Below are positions 54,011 to 63,769 of a stretch of DNA of 64,000 nucleotides, in pieces. Source of the stretch: Marinobacter changyiensis (GTDB lineage: Bacteria > Pseudomonadota > Gammaproteobacteria > Pseudomonadales > Oleiphilaceae). A program made the translations under genes and the position numbers. Within the stretch, counting starts at the first letter, position 1. Each line of letters starts with the position of its first letter. The stretch spans positions 372,001-436,000 of the forward strand of contig NZ_VZZZ01000004.1 in NCBI RefSeq assembly GCF_009193265.1. Reading direction: 5' to 3'. The notes under the pieces were generated by a model. It had not been told where the DNA came from. It was given only the letters and a program-made list of their open reading frames with translations, and did no database searches.

Positions 54011-54954
54011 TTCAGGCCTGGCGAAAGGCAGGGCCGGGGGGAGTCGCCGGCCCAAGGACCGTCAAAACGTCTCGCACCATTCGATCAATACCCAAAGCCG
54101 TCGTTTTTCTGCTATTGATGCTGCCGGCAATCGGGATGGGGCAGGACACAGCAGGCAAGGATGTGCTGCGGGTGTGTGCGGATCCCAGCAACATGCCTTT
54201 TTCAAACGCTGAAAAAGAAGGGTTTGAGAACAAGATTGCGGAACTTTTCGGAAAAGAGCTTGGTTTGCCGGTGGAGTATACCTGGCTCGCGGAACAGTTC
54301 GGTTTCGCGCGCAATACTCTGAAGCGATGGCTGGCAACGGAAAACCGTTACGCTTGCGACCTTATCATGAGTGCGACCGCCGGCTTTGAAATGGGTAAAA
54401 CCACCTTGCCTTACTACCGCTCGACTTACGTACTTGCCTATGTGAAGGGGAGGGGATTAGACGCCGTGAAAACGCCGGCTGACCTGCTGGCGCTGTCGGA
54501 AGAGGAAAGAAAAAATCTGGTCATCGGCGGCTTTGCAGGCTCGCCTCCCATTGACTGGGTCGTGCAAAACGGCCTGAGCCAGCAACTCCGTGGTTATCGC
54601 GGGGAGTCCGGGAATTACACCGAAGATCCCGGCGACATGGTCTCGAAAGACCTCGTCAATGGTGATGTTGATGTCGCACTGATCTGGGGCCCCATCGGTG
54701 GATACTATGCTCAACAGATACAAAATGTCGACATCGAGGTTGTTCCTTTCACGTCGGCGGACGGCATGCAGATGGACTTTCCCATCTCAATGGCTGTGCG
54801 GTATGGCAATGATCAGTGGCTCGAGAGGGTCCAGACTTTTATCGATGAGAACCGTGGGTCCATCATGTCGATCCTGCAGGATTATAACGTTCCGCTAGTG
54901 CCCCTTCGGCCTGAGGATAAGGTGGTAGTAGAGGAGGAGGATGACGATGATTGA
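54007..54954 (+). CDS. xoxJ: XoxJ-like periplasmic binding protein
   Basis: A 315-residue protein of the quinoprotein-dehydrogenase-associated solute-binding family (XoxJ/MxaJ). After a longer N-terminal region, a signal-like hydrophobic segment (AVVFLLLMLPAIGMG, about 32-46) is followed by VLRVCADPSNMPFSNAEKEG (about 55-74), the family hallmark, and further blocks CDLIMSATAGFEMG and VALIWGPIGGYYA. The C-terminus is very acidic. XoxJ proteins are thought to help activate XoxF, perhaps by assisting lanthanide or cofactor insertion. It overlaps the cytochrome gene by four bases. Confidence 0.85.
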   Translation: MIQAWRKAGPGGVAGPRTVKTSRTIRSIPKAVVFLLLMLPAIGMGQDTAGKDVLRVCADPSNMPFSNAEKEGFENKIAELFGKELGLPVEYTWLAEQFGFARNTLKRWLATENRYACDLIMSATAGFEMGKTTLPYYRSTYVLAYVKGRGLDAVKTPADLLALSEEERKNLVIGGFAGSPPIDWVVQNGLSQQLRGYRGESGNYTEDPGDMVSKDLVNGDVDVALIWGPIGGYYAQQIQNVDIEVVPFTSADGMQMDFPISMAVRYGNDQWLERVQTFIDENRGSIMSILQDYNVPLVPLRPEDKVVVEEEDDDD

Positions 54955-55002
54955 TGAGCGGCCGGCATTCCTGATTCTCTCGTCGCATGGGAGGCGACAA
55001 TT

Positions 55003-55710
55003 ATGATAGTGAAACATTGCACTTCGACCTTGATACTTGCCGCGCTGCTATCTCTGTCAACCAGCTTGATGGCAACCCCCGAAGTAGCTGAACAACCGGA
55101 ATTCTCAAGAGCGAATAGTTTATTGTTCCTGAACGATCACCTGACTCGACACGATTATTCCGCCAGGTACACCTACGTCTCGTCCCAGACCGGTTCACGG
55201 GACAGTGATTATGAAGATCGCATTATCATCACTGCTCACAGGATCCCGGGCAGCGATGCCAAACGGGTGGAATTCGACGCCTCGACCAGGATTGGACAAA
55301 ATCAGATCCCGGTCGTCGACCAGGCAAGGGGAAATCCTTTGATCATGGTATTTCTCCAGTCGGATATGCTTGAGCTGGCAAAGGCCACCGGCGGACATTG
55401 GCGCTATTTCCAGAAACAGATGAAACTTGCACTGGAGCACGATGCCCAGGTTGAGCCGGTGACGATCGAATTCAAGGGAGAGCGCCTCAATGCCCAACGC
55501 ATCACCGTCCGACCCTTCGCCGAGGAGCAGGTTCGTCGCAAAGAACTGGGCCGCTATCTCAACAAAACCTATGAATTCCTGCTCTCGGAGGATTTGCCCG
55601 GCGAAATCTTCGAGCTTCGCAGTGTCACTCCGGCTGAGGAAGAATCGGAGGGAATCGTGGTGGAGAAGGTCACTTTGCAGAAATTCGAGAAACTTCCCGA
55701 TGAAGGCTAG
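55003..55710 (+). CDS. Secreted protein of the xox operon, unknown function
   Basis: A 235-residue exported protein. A signal peptide (ILAALLSLSTSLMA, about 10-23) precedes a beta-rich mature domain with RHDYSARYTYVSSQTG (about 49-64), and a later VTIEFKGERLNAQRITVRP segment. This overall pattern resembles LolA/RseB-like lipoprotein-carrier folds, but I cannot assign a family. A GGGAGG site precedes the ATG, 48 bases after xoxJ, so it is probably the last gene of the xox operon, followed by a strong terminator. Confidence 0.7.
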   Translation: MIVKHCTSTLILAALLSLSTSLMATPEVAEQPEFSRANSLLFLNDHLTRHDYSARYTYVSSQTGSRDSDYEDRIIITAHRIPGSDAKRVEFDASTRIGQNQIPVVDQARGNPLIMVFLQSDMLELAKATGGHWRYFQKQMKLALEHDAQVEPVTIEFKGERLNAQRITVRPFAEEQVRRKELGRYLNKTYEFLLSEDLPGEIFELRSVTPAEEESEGIVVEKVTLQKFEKLPDEG

Positions 55711-55743
55711 CCCTCAGGTCTAAAGAATCTCTCCCCATCGTCC

Positions 55744-55785
55744 CCCCATCGGTTCGGGCCAGGCAAGAACCGATGGGGAGATTTT
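55744..55785 (+). terminator. Strong hairpin terminator between the xox operon and gfa
   Basis: CCCCATCGGTTC (55744-55755) pairs perfectly with GAACCGATGGGG (55767-55778) around an 11-base loop, followed by AGATTTT. It sits 33 bases after the last xox-operon gene and just beyond the end of the convergent gfa gene, so it may terminate transcription from both sides. Confidence 0.75.
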
Positions 55786-55796
55786 CAGAGCCCTAT

Positions 55797-56372
55797 TTAA
55801 CGCAAAACACCCGCAGCTTTTGCTTTGTGAGTGGATATTGCGTCCATAAGCGGAGGGGACAGGCAATCATAGGGGGGCAGTCCCATTTGTTCGAGCTGCG
55901 CTCTTATGTCGTCCATATCGTCGGGATTTGTGCCGCCTTCAATGATTGACGAAACGAATGCCGCAAATGTGGGAGCGGCCCACCCGGGCTCGTCCGAAAG
56001 CTCGGTATGAACAAAATCAAGTCCGTAAAACGGATGATTCTGATCCTCAATCCGGCCATACATATGCACTCCGCATTCCTTGCAGGCATGTCTCTTTATC
56101 ACGGCGTTGGGATCGACCACCTGCAGCTTGTCCTCGTTGGCCGTTACCTCCACGGCATCGCGACCCACAACGGCAACCTGCGAGAAGATGGCTCCGTCCG
56201 GTTTCCAGCACTGGGTGCAACCACAGACATGGTTATGGGCAGTCTGGGCGCTTACCTTTACCTTGACCGGATTCTCCGAGCAATGACAGGTAAGTTCCCC
56301 ACCAGCGAAACCTTCTTTGGTGGGGGGGATTCCATTGTCTACTGAGGGATGAATCTTAACTGAAGTAACCAT
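55797..56372 (-). CDS. gfa: S-(hydroxymethyl)glutathione synthase (glutathione-dependent formaldehyde-activating enzyme)
   Basis: A 191-residue Gfa-family zinc protein that speeds condensation of formaldehyde with glutathione, the first step of the glutathione route to formate. Zinc-binding Cys residues appear as LTCHCS near residues 28-33, [11 protein letters not shown] near 48-58 and [13 protein letters not shown] near 95-107. Length matches the family. The start at 56372 is supported by a GGAG site; the frame is open 36 codons further with no family match. It converges on the xox operon across a shared terminator, consistent with removing formaldehyde made by XoxF. A dedicated S-(hydroxymethyl)glutathione dehydrogenase is not in this window. 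Confidence 0.9.
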   Translation of the reverse strand: MVTSVKIHPSVDNGIPPTKEGFAGGELTCHCSENPVKVKVSAQTAHNHVCGCTQCWKPDGAIFSQVAVVGRDAVEVTANEDKLQVVDPNAVIKRHACKECGVHMYGRIEDQNHPFYGLDFVHTELSDEPGWAAPTFAAFVSSIIEGGTNPDDMDDIRAQLEQMGLPPYDCLSPPLMDAISTHKAKAAGVLR

Positions 56373-56552
56373 GGTGTTTTCTCCATCATCGGCGTTGCTT
56401 TTATATTGCGCCAGATATCCGGAAACGATCTGTGCTCTTAAAGCATCGCCTGAGCAAAAGGAATTTCCATTAAATTCCACTATTCTATACTGTGGGAAAA
56501 TTCGCTGATTAAATATTGTACAAAAGGACTATATGCAGGCCCTTGGGAGGCA

Positions 56553-56930
56553 CTAGCGAGCGCTGTATGACTTATTGATGCCACACTGCTCGGCAGCACT
56601 GTTCTGGGTCTGTGCCAGCAATTGCCTGTAGCGGCTTGCCATGGCGCCTTCGCGCAGAACCTCCGGTCGCTCGCCACCCGCTTGTTGGCCGCGCTTGAAC
56701 GTCACCATCGTCAGGTATTCGTCGTAACTGACTTCGTCTGCAATTCGGTCGATGCTGCAGGAACACTTGTACAGGCTCGTGTAATTGGCTCCGCCCAGCT
56801 CCTCCATGCATCCAAATACATACTCGACTCTTTCCTGAGTCGGGTAGTCATGTGCTGGCTCTGCGCTCACGAGGGCGGTGCCGAAGAAGCTCAAGACCAG
56901 CAGGCAGCCGACAATTTTTGTTCCACTCAT
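56553..56930 (-). CDS. Small exported Cys-rich protein
   Basis: A 125-residue exported protein. A signal peptide (VGCLLVLSFFGTALVSA, about 7-23) precedes a compact domain with four conserved-looking Cys (FGCMEEL, YKCSCSIDRIA and EQCGIN), which could form disulfides or a metal site. The segment DEVSYDEYLTMVTFKRGQQA resembles small proteins found near quinoprotein dehydrogenase genes, but I know no function for them. The second ATG (56930) is preferred because a GGAGG lies ten bases before it and only one base before the first ATG (56939). Confidence 0.7.
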   Translation of the reverse strand: MSGTKIVGCLLVLSFFGTALVSAEPAHDYPTQERVEYVFGCMEELGGANYTSLYKCSCSIDRIADEVSYDEYLTMVTFKRGQQAGGERPEVLREGAMASRYRQLLAQTQNSAAEQCGINKSYSAR

Positions 56931-57114
56931 GATTATCATGCCTCCAAAAAATTTCTGAAAGACTCATACCACAGCAATATCGGTGTCTGCATCTGTGGGT
57001 ATTCAATAATTGATTCTAGCCCAACCCAGCTGCACTTTCCTCCCTGGGCGTCATTGTTCCGGACGCTCATATACTGCCCGGAGTGGCGAGGCCCAGCCAT
57101 GCCTTTGAATTGGG

Positions 57115-57297
57115 TCAGTGCCTGTTGATCTCGTTAAACTCTCTAACCTGCTTTTCGGTTACCTGTTTTATAATAGCGTAAACCTGCCGAATCTCACCTT
57201 CCAGCCGGTCCCGTTTGGCAGCAATCCGATCAAGCCGGTCCTTGCTCAGCTCGCCCCACTGCTCTTTCGCCTTCCCCCTGAATGTAGCCTTATTCAT
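57115..57297 (-). CDS. CsbD family stress-response protein
   Basis: A 60-residue CsbD-like protein: MNKATFRGKAKEQWGEL at the N-terminus, then a DRLEGEIRQVYA-type helix in the second half. CsbD proteins are abundant general-stress proteins in many bacteria; their molecular role is unknown. AAGGAGAG six bases before the ATG at 57297 fixes the start; a second ATG directly before it and a longer frame are less well placed. It is monocistronic. Confidence 0.8.
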   Translation of the reverse strand: MNKATFRGKAKEQWGELSKDRLDRIAAKRDRLEGEIRQVYAIIKQVTEKQVREFNEINRH

Positions 57298-57626
57298 CAT
57301 TCTCTCCTTTGGCCCTGTCGCCATCGAGTGGAATCGTAGGACGGATACGCAAAACGGCTGAATCTGGGGCCGTCAATGAATATATGATGGTGTCTTTGAA
57401 TCAAATGTCCGTCTGTGCGCTAACCCACGCAAAGTGCCAAAGAGACTTAAGGGATAGTCCGGGAAATCGAGGCCTGTCGAATTCCACTGAAAGTACCGGG
57501 TTTGTCGTCCGGGCCAGGCACCGGCGTGATCTTGACGTCAATCAAGTTGAGTCAACGCTGATCGGCTCAAAATATGAACATCAGATGTCAACAACAGCTG
57601 CCACTGGCCCATCAGGTGAAGCACGG
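57298..57626. other. Intergenic region between csbD-like and capA-like genes
   Basis: The capA frame remains open across most of this stretch, but the translated extension (106 residues) shows no homology or signal-peptide character, and no ribosome-binding site supports it. I see no RNA gene or repeat. Divergent promoters for the two flanking genes are expected here. Confidence 0.4.
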
Positions 57627-58727
57627 ATGACGAATTCTTTACGCCTACTATTATGTGGTGACGTGATGACCGGGCGGGGCATCGATCAGATCATGCCCCG
57701 GTCCGTCGATCCCATTCTGTTTGAATCCGTGGTGCGGTCAGCTGTGGATTACATCGTCCTGGCGGAAAGGCGTTACGGGCCGATTCCCCGCAATGTCGGG
57801 CCCGATTACATCTGGGGGGATGCCTTGCCGTTGATGCAGGCGATGTTACCCGACGTCAGCATTGCCAACCTGGAAACGGCGGTCACCACGAGTGACGATT
57901 GCCAGCCCAAGGGCATCAACTACCGCATGCATCCGGCCAACGTGGCATGCCTGCAGGCAGCGCAACTGGATGTCTGTACCCTGGCAAATAACCATGTGCT
58001 GGATTGGGGGAAGACCGGCCTGCTGCAAACGCTGGAGGTTTTGCGTGGTGCCGGGATCAAGACCGCGGGCGCGGGAAATGAACTCAAAGAAGCGATGACA
58101 CCGGCAGTGCAGCCGACAGGCCAAGGACGGGTACTGGTACTTGCTGGAGGCCACACGAACAGTGGCATTGACCCCGGCTGGGCAGCCACCCCCCATCGTG
58201 CCGGAGTCCATTTACTCCGGGATTTTTCGTCGCGGACCGCAGCCGGAATCGCCGAAGCCATTCAACCCCTGCGTCGGGACGATGATGTTGTGGTCTACTC
58301 CGTGCACTGGGGCGGCAACTGGGGCTACGACGTACCGGAAGAGCATCGGGCATTCGCCCATGCGCTGATCGATGAAGCGGGCGTGGATCTGGTTTTCGGT
58401 CACTCGTCCCATCATCCAAAGGGTATCGAAGTCTATCGCAATAAGCTGATCCTTTATGGTTGTGGGGACCTGATCAACGATTACGAGGGGATTTCCGGAT
58501 ACGAGGTGTTTCGCCCGAACCTGCGGGTGATCTATTTTCCCCTGCTGGGTCACCGCGGCGACCTCGAACGCCTGGACATGGCGGTCCTGGAAACCAGGGG
58601 CTTCGCACTGCATCAACCCACAGCAAAAAATGTGACCTGGCTGGGCGATCGATTGGCGGCGGTCAGTCGGGAATCCGGAGTCGGTATACGAAGCAGTGGG
58701 GATAACTTGCTCGAACTTTACTGGTAA
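57627..58727 (+). CDS. CapA family protein (poly-gamma-glutamate synthesis-type metallophosphoesterase fold)
   Basis: A 366-residue CapA-like protein. It has the family motifs CGDVMTGRGID (about 9-19), IANLETAV near 80-87, TLANNHVLDWG near 118-128, SVHWGGNWGYD near 226-236 and VFGHSSHHPKGIEVY near 256-270, which line a metal site in the calcineurin-like fold. CapA supports poly-gamma-glutamate capsule formation in Bacillus, but most members in Gram-negative bacteria have unknown roles, and no capBC genes are nearby. The ATG at 57627 marks the domain boundary and follows an AGGTGA sequence. There is no signal peptide, so the protein is probably cytoplasmic. Confidence 0.8.
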   Translation: MTNSLRLLLCGDVMTGRGIDQIMPRSVDPILFESVVRSAVDYIVLAERRYGPIPRNVGPDYIWGDALPLMQAMLPDVSIANLETAVTTSDDCQPKGINYRMHPANVACLQAAQLDVCTLANNHVLDWGKTGLLQTLEVLRGAGIKTAGAGNELKEAMTPAVQPTGQGRVLVLAGGHTNSGIDPGWAATPHRAGVHLLRDFSSRTAAGIAEAIQPLRRDDDVVVYSVHWGGNWGYDVPEEHRAFAHALIDEAGVDLVFGHSSHHPKGIEVYRNKLILYGCGDLINDYEGISGYEVFRPNLRVIYFPLLGHRGDLERLDMAVLETRGFALHQPTAKNVTWLGDRLAAVSRESGVGIRSSGDNLLELYW

Positions 58728-58819
58728 GGCGCCGCAAACTGCCCGAACTGGAACTTGACCGAGATCAATACAGCGTACCGAATTAGTGAAATGCTGGTTA
58801 AAAACAGGAGGATTGATCG

Positions 58820-60442
58820 ATGTCCTACAAAAAACTGTTGTTCCGGTCTGCTGCCAGAGAAAAGATCCTCAACGGTGTCAGCCAGTTAGCCGACGCTGTT
58901 GGTATTACCCTGGGTCCGAAGTCAAAGTCGGTCCTGATCCAGCGTAAATGGGGAAATCCTTTAGTCTGCAACGACGGCGTCACCATCGCCAAGGAAATGC
59001 AGTTAGAGGACCCCGCCGAAAACCTGGGCGTGCAGATGCTACGCCAGGCTGCAGCGAAAACCGGAGACGTGGTCGGTGATGGCACCAGCACCTCCACCTT
59101 GCTGGCCTATGCCATATACGCTGAGGGGGTGCGCAACGTAACCGCTGGCGCCAGTGCCATCGATATCAAGCGCGGCCTTGACCGGGGTCTGGGTATTGTC
59201 GTCGATGCCCTGCATGACTTGTCGAGACCCGTTTCCACTGACCTCGAAAAGGAACAGGTTGCCACCATCTCGGCCCACAATGATCCCCAGATTGGCGCCT
59301 TGGTCACCGAAGCCATGAAGCGGGTGGGCGAGGAAGGCGTTATCACGGTGGAGGAATCGAAAAGTACCGAGACAGAACTGGATGTAGTAGAGGGGATGCA
59401 GTTCGACCGTGGGTATATTTCGCCGTATTTCGTGACCCAGCCGGAGTCGATGGAAGCGGTTCTGGAGGACTGCTTTGTGCTGATTTGTGATCAGAAGATT
59501 CGCAGCATCCAGGACATGGTCCCACTGCTGGAGCAAGTGGCCAAGACCGGCAGACCCTTGCTGGTGATTGCCGAATCCATTGAGGGTGAGGCCCTGGCCA
59601 CGCTGGTGGTCAACCAGTTGCGGGGTATTCTGCGGTGCGCCGCCGTCAAGTCACCCGGTTTTGGCGACCGGCGGAAGGCCATGATGGAGGACATCGCCAT
59701 CCTTTGTGGTGGCACCGTGATCGCCGAGGAAACCGGTGCGGCATTGGCAGACGTTCAACCTGATCAACTTGGCGAGGCGGAGCGTGTGGTGATCGACAAG
59801 GACACCACCACTCTGATTGGTGGTCGCGGTCAACCCGACCAGATTGCGGCGCGGGTAAAGCAACTGCGCCTCCAGGTTGATCAGACAAGTTCGGATTACG
59901 ACCGGGAGAAACTCCGTGAACGCCTGGCCAGACTGAGTGGAGGTGTGGCCGTCATTCGGGTCGGTGCTCCGGCCGAAGCGGAAATGCGGGCCAGAAAAGA
60001 TGCTCTGGACGACGCCATCAGTGCCACCAAGGCCGCGGTGGCTGAGGGAATTCTGCCGGGCGGTGGCCTGGCCCTGCTGCGATGCACGGGCAAGCTTTTG
60101 AAAGAAGAGGAGAGGGCGGCAGGCGATGAGCGCACCGGCCTGCAGATCCTTCGTCAGGCGCTGGAGATACCGGCACGACAGATCGCACAGAATTCCGCCG
60201 TGGACGGCGGCGTCGTAGTCGCCAAGATGCTGGAGAGCAAAGGGAATATCGGTTTCGATGCGGCGAAAAAAACGTATGTGGACCTGATGAAGTCGGGCAT
60301 CATCGATCCCACCAAAGTTGTGCGCGTAGCATTGGAAAACGCGGTCTCGGTCGCGGGAACCCTGTTGCTCAGCGAGGCCACCATGATCGAAATCGAGGAG
60401 CCGGGAAAGGCTCAGGCCGAGCCTATGCCGGACCAGTTTTAG
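58820..60442 (+). CDS. GroEL-type chaperonin paralogue without groES
   Basis: A 540-residue group I chaperonin. ATP-binding motifs are intact: [15 protein letters not shown] (about 24-38), NDGVTIAKE near 51-59, [11 protein letters not shown] near 84-94, and [11 protein letters not shown] near 412-422. The apical region keeps [19 protein letters not shown] near 251-269 and [11 protein letters not shown] near 278-288. It differs from housekeeping GroEL in lacking the Gly-Gly-Met C-terminal tail and in the SKSVLIQ variant of the N-terminal motif, which I associate with a widespread secondary GroEL lineage. No groES is adjacent. CAGGAGG precedes the ATG. Possible clients are the neighbouring large enzymes, but this is inference. 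Confidence 0.88.
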   Translation: MSYKKLLFRSAAREKILNGVSQLADAVGITLGPKSKSVLIQRKWGNPLVCNDGVTIAKEMQLEDPAENLGVQMLRQAAAKTGDVVGDGTSTSTLLAYAIYAEGVRNVTAGASAIDIKRGLDRGLGIVVDALHDLSRPVSTDLEKEQVATISAHNDPQIGALVTEAMKRVGEEGVITVEESKSTETELDVVEGMQFDRGYISPYFVTQPESMEAVLEDCFVLICDQKIRSIQDMVPLLEQVAKTGRPLLVIAESIEGEALATLVVNQLRGILRCAAVKSPGFGDRRKAMMEDIAILCGGTVIAEETGAALADVQPDQLGEAERVVIDKDTTTLIGGRGQPDQIAARVKQLRLQVDQTSSDYDREKLRERLARLSGGVAVIRVGAPAEAEMRARKDALDDAISATKAAVAEGILPGGGLALLRCTGKLLKEEERAAGDERTGLQILRQALEIPARQIAQNSAVDGGVVVAKMLESKGNIGFDAAKKTYVDLMKSGIIDPTKVVRVALENAVSVAGTLLLSEATMIEIEEPGKAQAEPMPDQF

Positions 60443-60522
60443 CCACCTCCATGATCCGCGTGCAATCACCTCCAGGTGGAAATCGTAGTGCAGCGGGCGG
60501 ACAGAATGGAGTCCCTATATGC

Positions 60523-61536
60523 TCAGCAAATACGTGGCAAGGGATCATCTTCCAATTCTTCCAGGATACGCTCACCCCCGTAGTCTGTTGTCAGTACCAC
60601 CTGGGAATGGCTCGACTGAATCTCGCCAACAATTGCAGCCTGTGAACCCGCGGGCAACGCCTGCCAACGTTTGAGTACCAACAGCGCATCGTGCTCCGAG
60701 ACAACTGCCATGACACGGCCCTCACAAGCCAAATAATAAGGATCGTATCCCAGTAACTCGCAGACGCCACGAACCTGTTCGCTTACGGGAATTGTTTCTT
60801 GCCAGAGGTTTATCCCGAGGCCAGTGGCTCGGCACAGTTCACAGGCAACGGTTGCCAGTCCACCCCGCGTCGGATCACGCATGAAACGAACGCCACCCAG
60901 GTCTTGTAGGGCACGAGTCAGCGGAAGGACGTTGGCGGAGTCGGATAGCAGGGTGCCGGCCAGGCCAAACTGCTCGCGGGCCAGCATCACGGCAGTACCA
61001 TGATCGCCGACGGGGCCGCTGATCAGCACTTTATCACCCGACTGAACAAAATCCATACTCAGGTTAGTGCCGGGAGACAGAATACCTATCCCTGTGGTCG
61101 CCAGATAGAGGCCGCTACATTGGCCGCGGGGAAGTACTTTCGTGTCACCGGCGACGACGACAACACCAGCCGCTTCCGCGGCCTCTCCCAGGCTCTTCAT
61201 CAGCCTTGCCAGACGGCTTATCTCGAAGCCTTCCTCGATAAACAGGTTCAGAGTCAGGTAAAGCGGCACTGCGCCGCTGACGGCCAGGTCGTTTATCGTG
61301 CCATGTACGGCGAGCGAGCCAATGTCGCCACCGGGAAATTCAAGGGGCTGAACCGTAAAGCCATCGGTGGTTATGACCGGCGGCCCTTCAAGAACGGGCA
61401 GCTGCACCGCATCCAGTTTCGTATCCAGCATCGGGTTAGCCAGGGCAGGGCGGATGATATCCTCAATTAACTGATGCATCAGCCGACCGCCGTTACCGTG
61501 GCATAACTCGATCAAACCCTTTTCAGAAGTCGCCAT
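60523..61536 (-). CDS. hypE: Hydrogenase maturation protein HypE
   Basis: A 337-residue HypE, which dehydrates the thiocarboxamide on its C-terminal Cys to a thiocyanate and so supplies the cyanide ligands of the [NiFe] active-site iron. LCHGNGGRLMHQLI (about 11-24), TTDGFTVQPLEFPGGDIG (about 56-73) and FMRDPTRGGLATVACEL are PurM/HypE-family motifs, and the chain ends in PRIC, the required C-terminal Cys. Its start overlaps the end of hypF by 14 bases, so the two partners are cotranslated. It is convergent with the groEL paralogue. Confidence 0.93.
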   Translation of the reverse strand: MATSEKGLIELCHGNGGRLMHQLIEDIIRPALANPMLDTKLDAVQLPVLEGPPVITTDGFTVQPLEFPGGDIGSLAVHGTINDLAVSGAVPLYLTLNLFIEEGFEISRLARLMKSLGEAAEAAGVVVVAGDTKVLPRGQCSGLYLATTGIGILSPGTNLSMDFVQSGDKVLISGPVGDHGTAVMLAREQFGLAGTLLSDSANVLPLTRALQDLGGVRFMRDPTRGGLATVACELCRATGLGINLWQETIPVSEQVRGVCELLGYDPYYLACEGRVMAVVSEHDALLVLKRWQALPAGSQAAIVGEIQSSHSQVVLTTDYGGERILEELEDDPLPRIC

Positions 61537-63769
61537 AAAGAGTCTCTATTACCTGGCCAAAAGAAATGCCAGCGTCGTTACAGGGCACCTGTTCATTGAG
61601 CCGGACCGTAAAATTCTCCTCGTCGAGCAGTTCCAGGATTTTTTCGACCAGAAGACGGTTCTGGAAGACGCCTCCAGCCAGTCCGATATTGACTTCTCCA
61701 TGCTTCGCGCGGATCCGGAGCGCCTGTTGCACCAGCGCCAGCGCCATGCTGGCCTGAAACAGGCCAGCTCGCGCAGCAGGGCTTTGCCTGCCATCCATCA
61801 GGAATGGAATCAGCGGTGCCCAGTCTGTGCGCAAGACGTTTTGAGCGTCTCGGTGCAATGGCAGGGGCAAAGCCGGAATATTCGGGTCGGCAATTGCTTC
61901 CAGACACATTGGTGCCTCGCCCTCGTAACTCGCTATCTCCATCAATCCGATCATAGCAGCGGCTGCATCGAAGAGACGCCCGGCAGAAGAGGTTTCGTGA
62001 CAGTTGAGACCTTTCTGCCAGGCTTCTTTGGCCAGCAGGGAACTTTTCCAGTCAAAACCCGCAGTCCAGCATAGCGCCGCGGCGCTGCGCCAGGGTTCAC
62101 GGCCGGCTCGGCTGCCGCCCGCAAGACGAAAAGGGCGGAATGAGCTCGCCCGACGCCATTGTCCCGGTCTGCCGAGAAGCGCTTCGCCACCCCAGAGGGT
62201 GCCGTCAGACCCCAGCCCTAACCCATCCCAGGTAAACACGAGCCAGTTACCGGTATCCTCGGGCCATTCGCCCACCAGCGCCGAGGCGTGTGCTTGGTGG
62301 TGCCCCACACGCTGCAACGGAAGTGCAGACTCCTTTGCCCAGCGGGTGCTGGCATAACCATCGTGGGCGTCACAAATAACAGCCTCTGCCCTCACGTTAT
62401 AAAGTCTTTGGAGGTCCGATGCTGCGCGAGCAAAAACAGCTTGGGAGCGCCGGCTATCGAGATCGCCGATGTGCGGTGATATAACAACCCGGTTGTCCCA
62501 GGCCAGAGCCAGGGTGTTTTTCAGGTGGGCTCCGGTGGCCAAGGTGGGAGCGGCGATCGGCCACGGGAGTTGCAGTTCAAGTGGCGCAAACCCTCTTCCT
62601 GCTCGCGTGGCGCGAAGTTGCTTTGCCCGGGGCTGAACCACGGAGTCATCGATCGGACGCAGAATGGGCCGGTTATGATGCAAAAAGCCGTCCGCCACTT
62701 TTGCGAGGAGCGTTTCGGCCTCTGTTGGCTCGGTCACCACGGGTTCGCCACTTATATTGGCGGAGGTAGCGACCAGAGCTCCGCCAAAGTCCTGCAAGAG
62801 CAGCTGGTGCAACGGACTATGAGGCAGCATCGCGCCCAACTGACTGAGGCCCGGAGCAATGCAATCTGCCAGACTTGTTTGTGGCTGTTTGGGCAGGATT
62901 GTCACAGGCCTGCCTGGTGACGCAAGCACCGAAAGAGCCGGGTGATCTGCGATTACTGCCTCATGTAACGCGATTAAATCGTCCGTTAGAGGAAACATAA
63001 CCGCGAGCGGCTTGTGGGGTCGGTGTTTGCGGATTCTGAGTCTTGCCACAGCGCGCTCGTTCCGCGCATCGACCATCAGGTGATAGCCGCCCACACCTTT
63101 TACAGCAATGATCAGGCCCGACTTTAGCTGAGCCACAGCGACCGCCAGTGCGGTCTCGTTGCCGTGAACCACTGCGCGCCCCGGCTCGCCATACCAGAGC
63201 TCAGGACCGCAGTCGCTGCAGGCAAGAGGTTGGGCATGGAAGCGGCGATCATTCGGATTTTCATATTCTGCCCTGCATGCACCGCATAACTGAAACCCGC
63301 TCATGGTGGTTTGGGAGCGATCATAGGGCATGGCTTTGATGAGGCTATAGCGCGGGCCACACTGCGTGCAGTTGATAAACGGATAGCGATAGCGCCTGTT
63401 CGAGGGGTCCTGCATTTCTTCGGAACAATGGGTGCAGACAGAATAATCCGGTGGAATATGAACATCGGCATCGCTGACGCTGCTTGCGAGGATTCGAAAG
63501 TCCTTATGAGGCCGGACAGGGACTTTCTCGCGGGAAGTGATGTCTGGTCGGGCCAGCGAGGGCGCATGCTGTTGCACCGCGGCCGCAAAAGCGTTGATGC
63601 TGCTGGCATCACCCTCGGTTACGACCTCCACTGTGCCAGACCGGTTTCGCACAAAGCCATGCAGCCCGAGTTCTCTGGCAAGGCGATAGATGAAAGGCCG
63701 GAACCCTACCCCCTGGACCCGGCCGGTTATCAGCCAGCGGCATGCGCTCCGTTCCTCTACTGGGGGCAT
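61523..63769 (-). CDS. hypF: Carbamoyltransferase HypF
   Basis: A 748-residue HypF that activates carbamoyl phosphate and transfers the carbamoyl group to the HypE Cys. The N-terminal acylphosphatase domain has ITGRVQGVGFRPFIYRLA (about 13-30). Two zinc-finger-like segments follow (CTHCSEEM, INCTQCGPRY, CGACRAEY and CSDCGP, about 110-185), then a YrdC-like domain and a Kae1-like C-terminal domain with VGHHQAHASALVGEWP. The ATG at 63769 starts just before the acylphosphatase domain; the longer frame upstream lies within hypD. Overlaps of 13 bases with hypD and 14 bases with hypE indicate one operon. Confidence 0.92.
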   Translation of the reverse strand: MPPVEERSACRWLITGRVQGVGFRPFIYRLARELGLHGFVRNRSGTVEVVTEGDASSINAFAAAVQQHAPSLARPDITSREKVPVRPHKDFRILASSVSDADVHIPPDYSVCTHCSEEMQDPSNRRYRYPFINCTQCGPRYSLIKAMPYDRSQTTMSGFQLCGACRAEYENPNDRRFHAQPLACSDCGPELWYGEPGRAVVHGNETALAVAVAQLKSGLIIAVKGVGGYHLMVDARNERAVARLRIRKHRPHKPLAVMFPLTDDLIALHEAVIADHPALSVLASPGRPVTILPKQPQTSLADCIAPGLSQLGAMLPHSPLHQLLLQDFGGALVATSANISGEPVVTEPTEAETLLAKVADGFLHHNRPILRPIDDSVVQPRAKQLRATRAGRGFAPLELQLPWPIAAPTLATGAHLKNTLALAWDNRVVISPHIGDLDSRRSQAVFARAASDLQRLYNVRAEAVICDAHDGYASTRWAKESALPLQRVGHHQAHASALVGEWPEDTGNWLVFTWDGLGLGSDGTLWGGEALLGRPGQWRRASSFRPFRLAGGSRAGREPWRSAAALCWTAGFDWKSSLLAKEAWQKGLNCHETSSAGRLFDAAAAMIGLMEIASYEGEAPMCLEAIADPNIPALPLPLHRDAQNVLRTDWAPLIPFLMDGRQSPAARAGLFQASMALALVQQALRIRAKHGEVNIGLAGGVFQNRLLVEKILELLDEENFTVRLNEQVPCNDAGISFGQVIETLYGDF

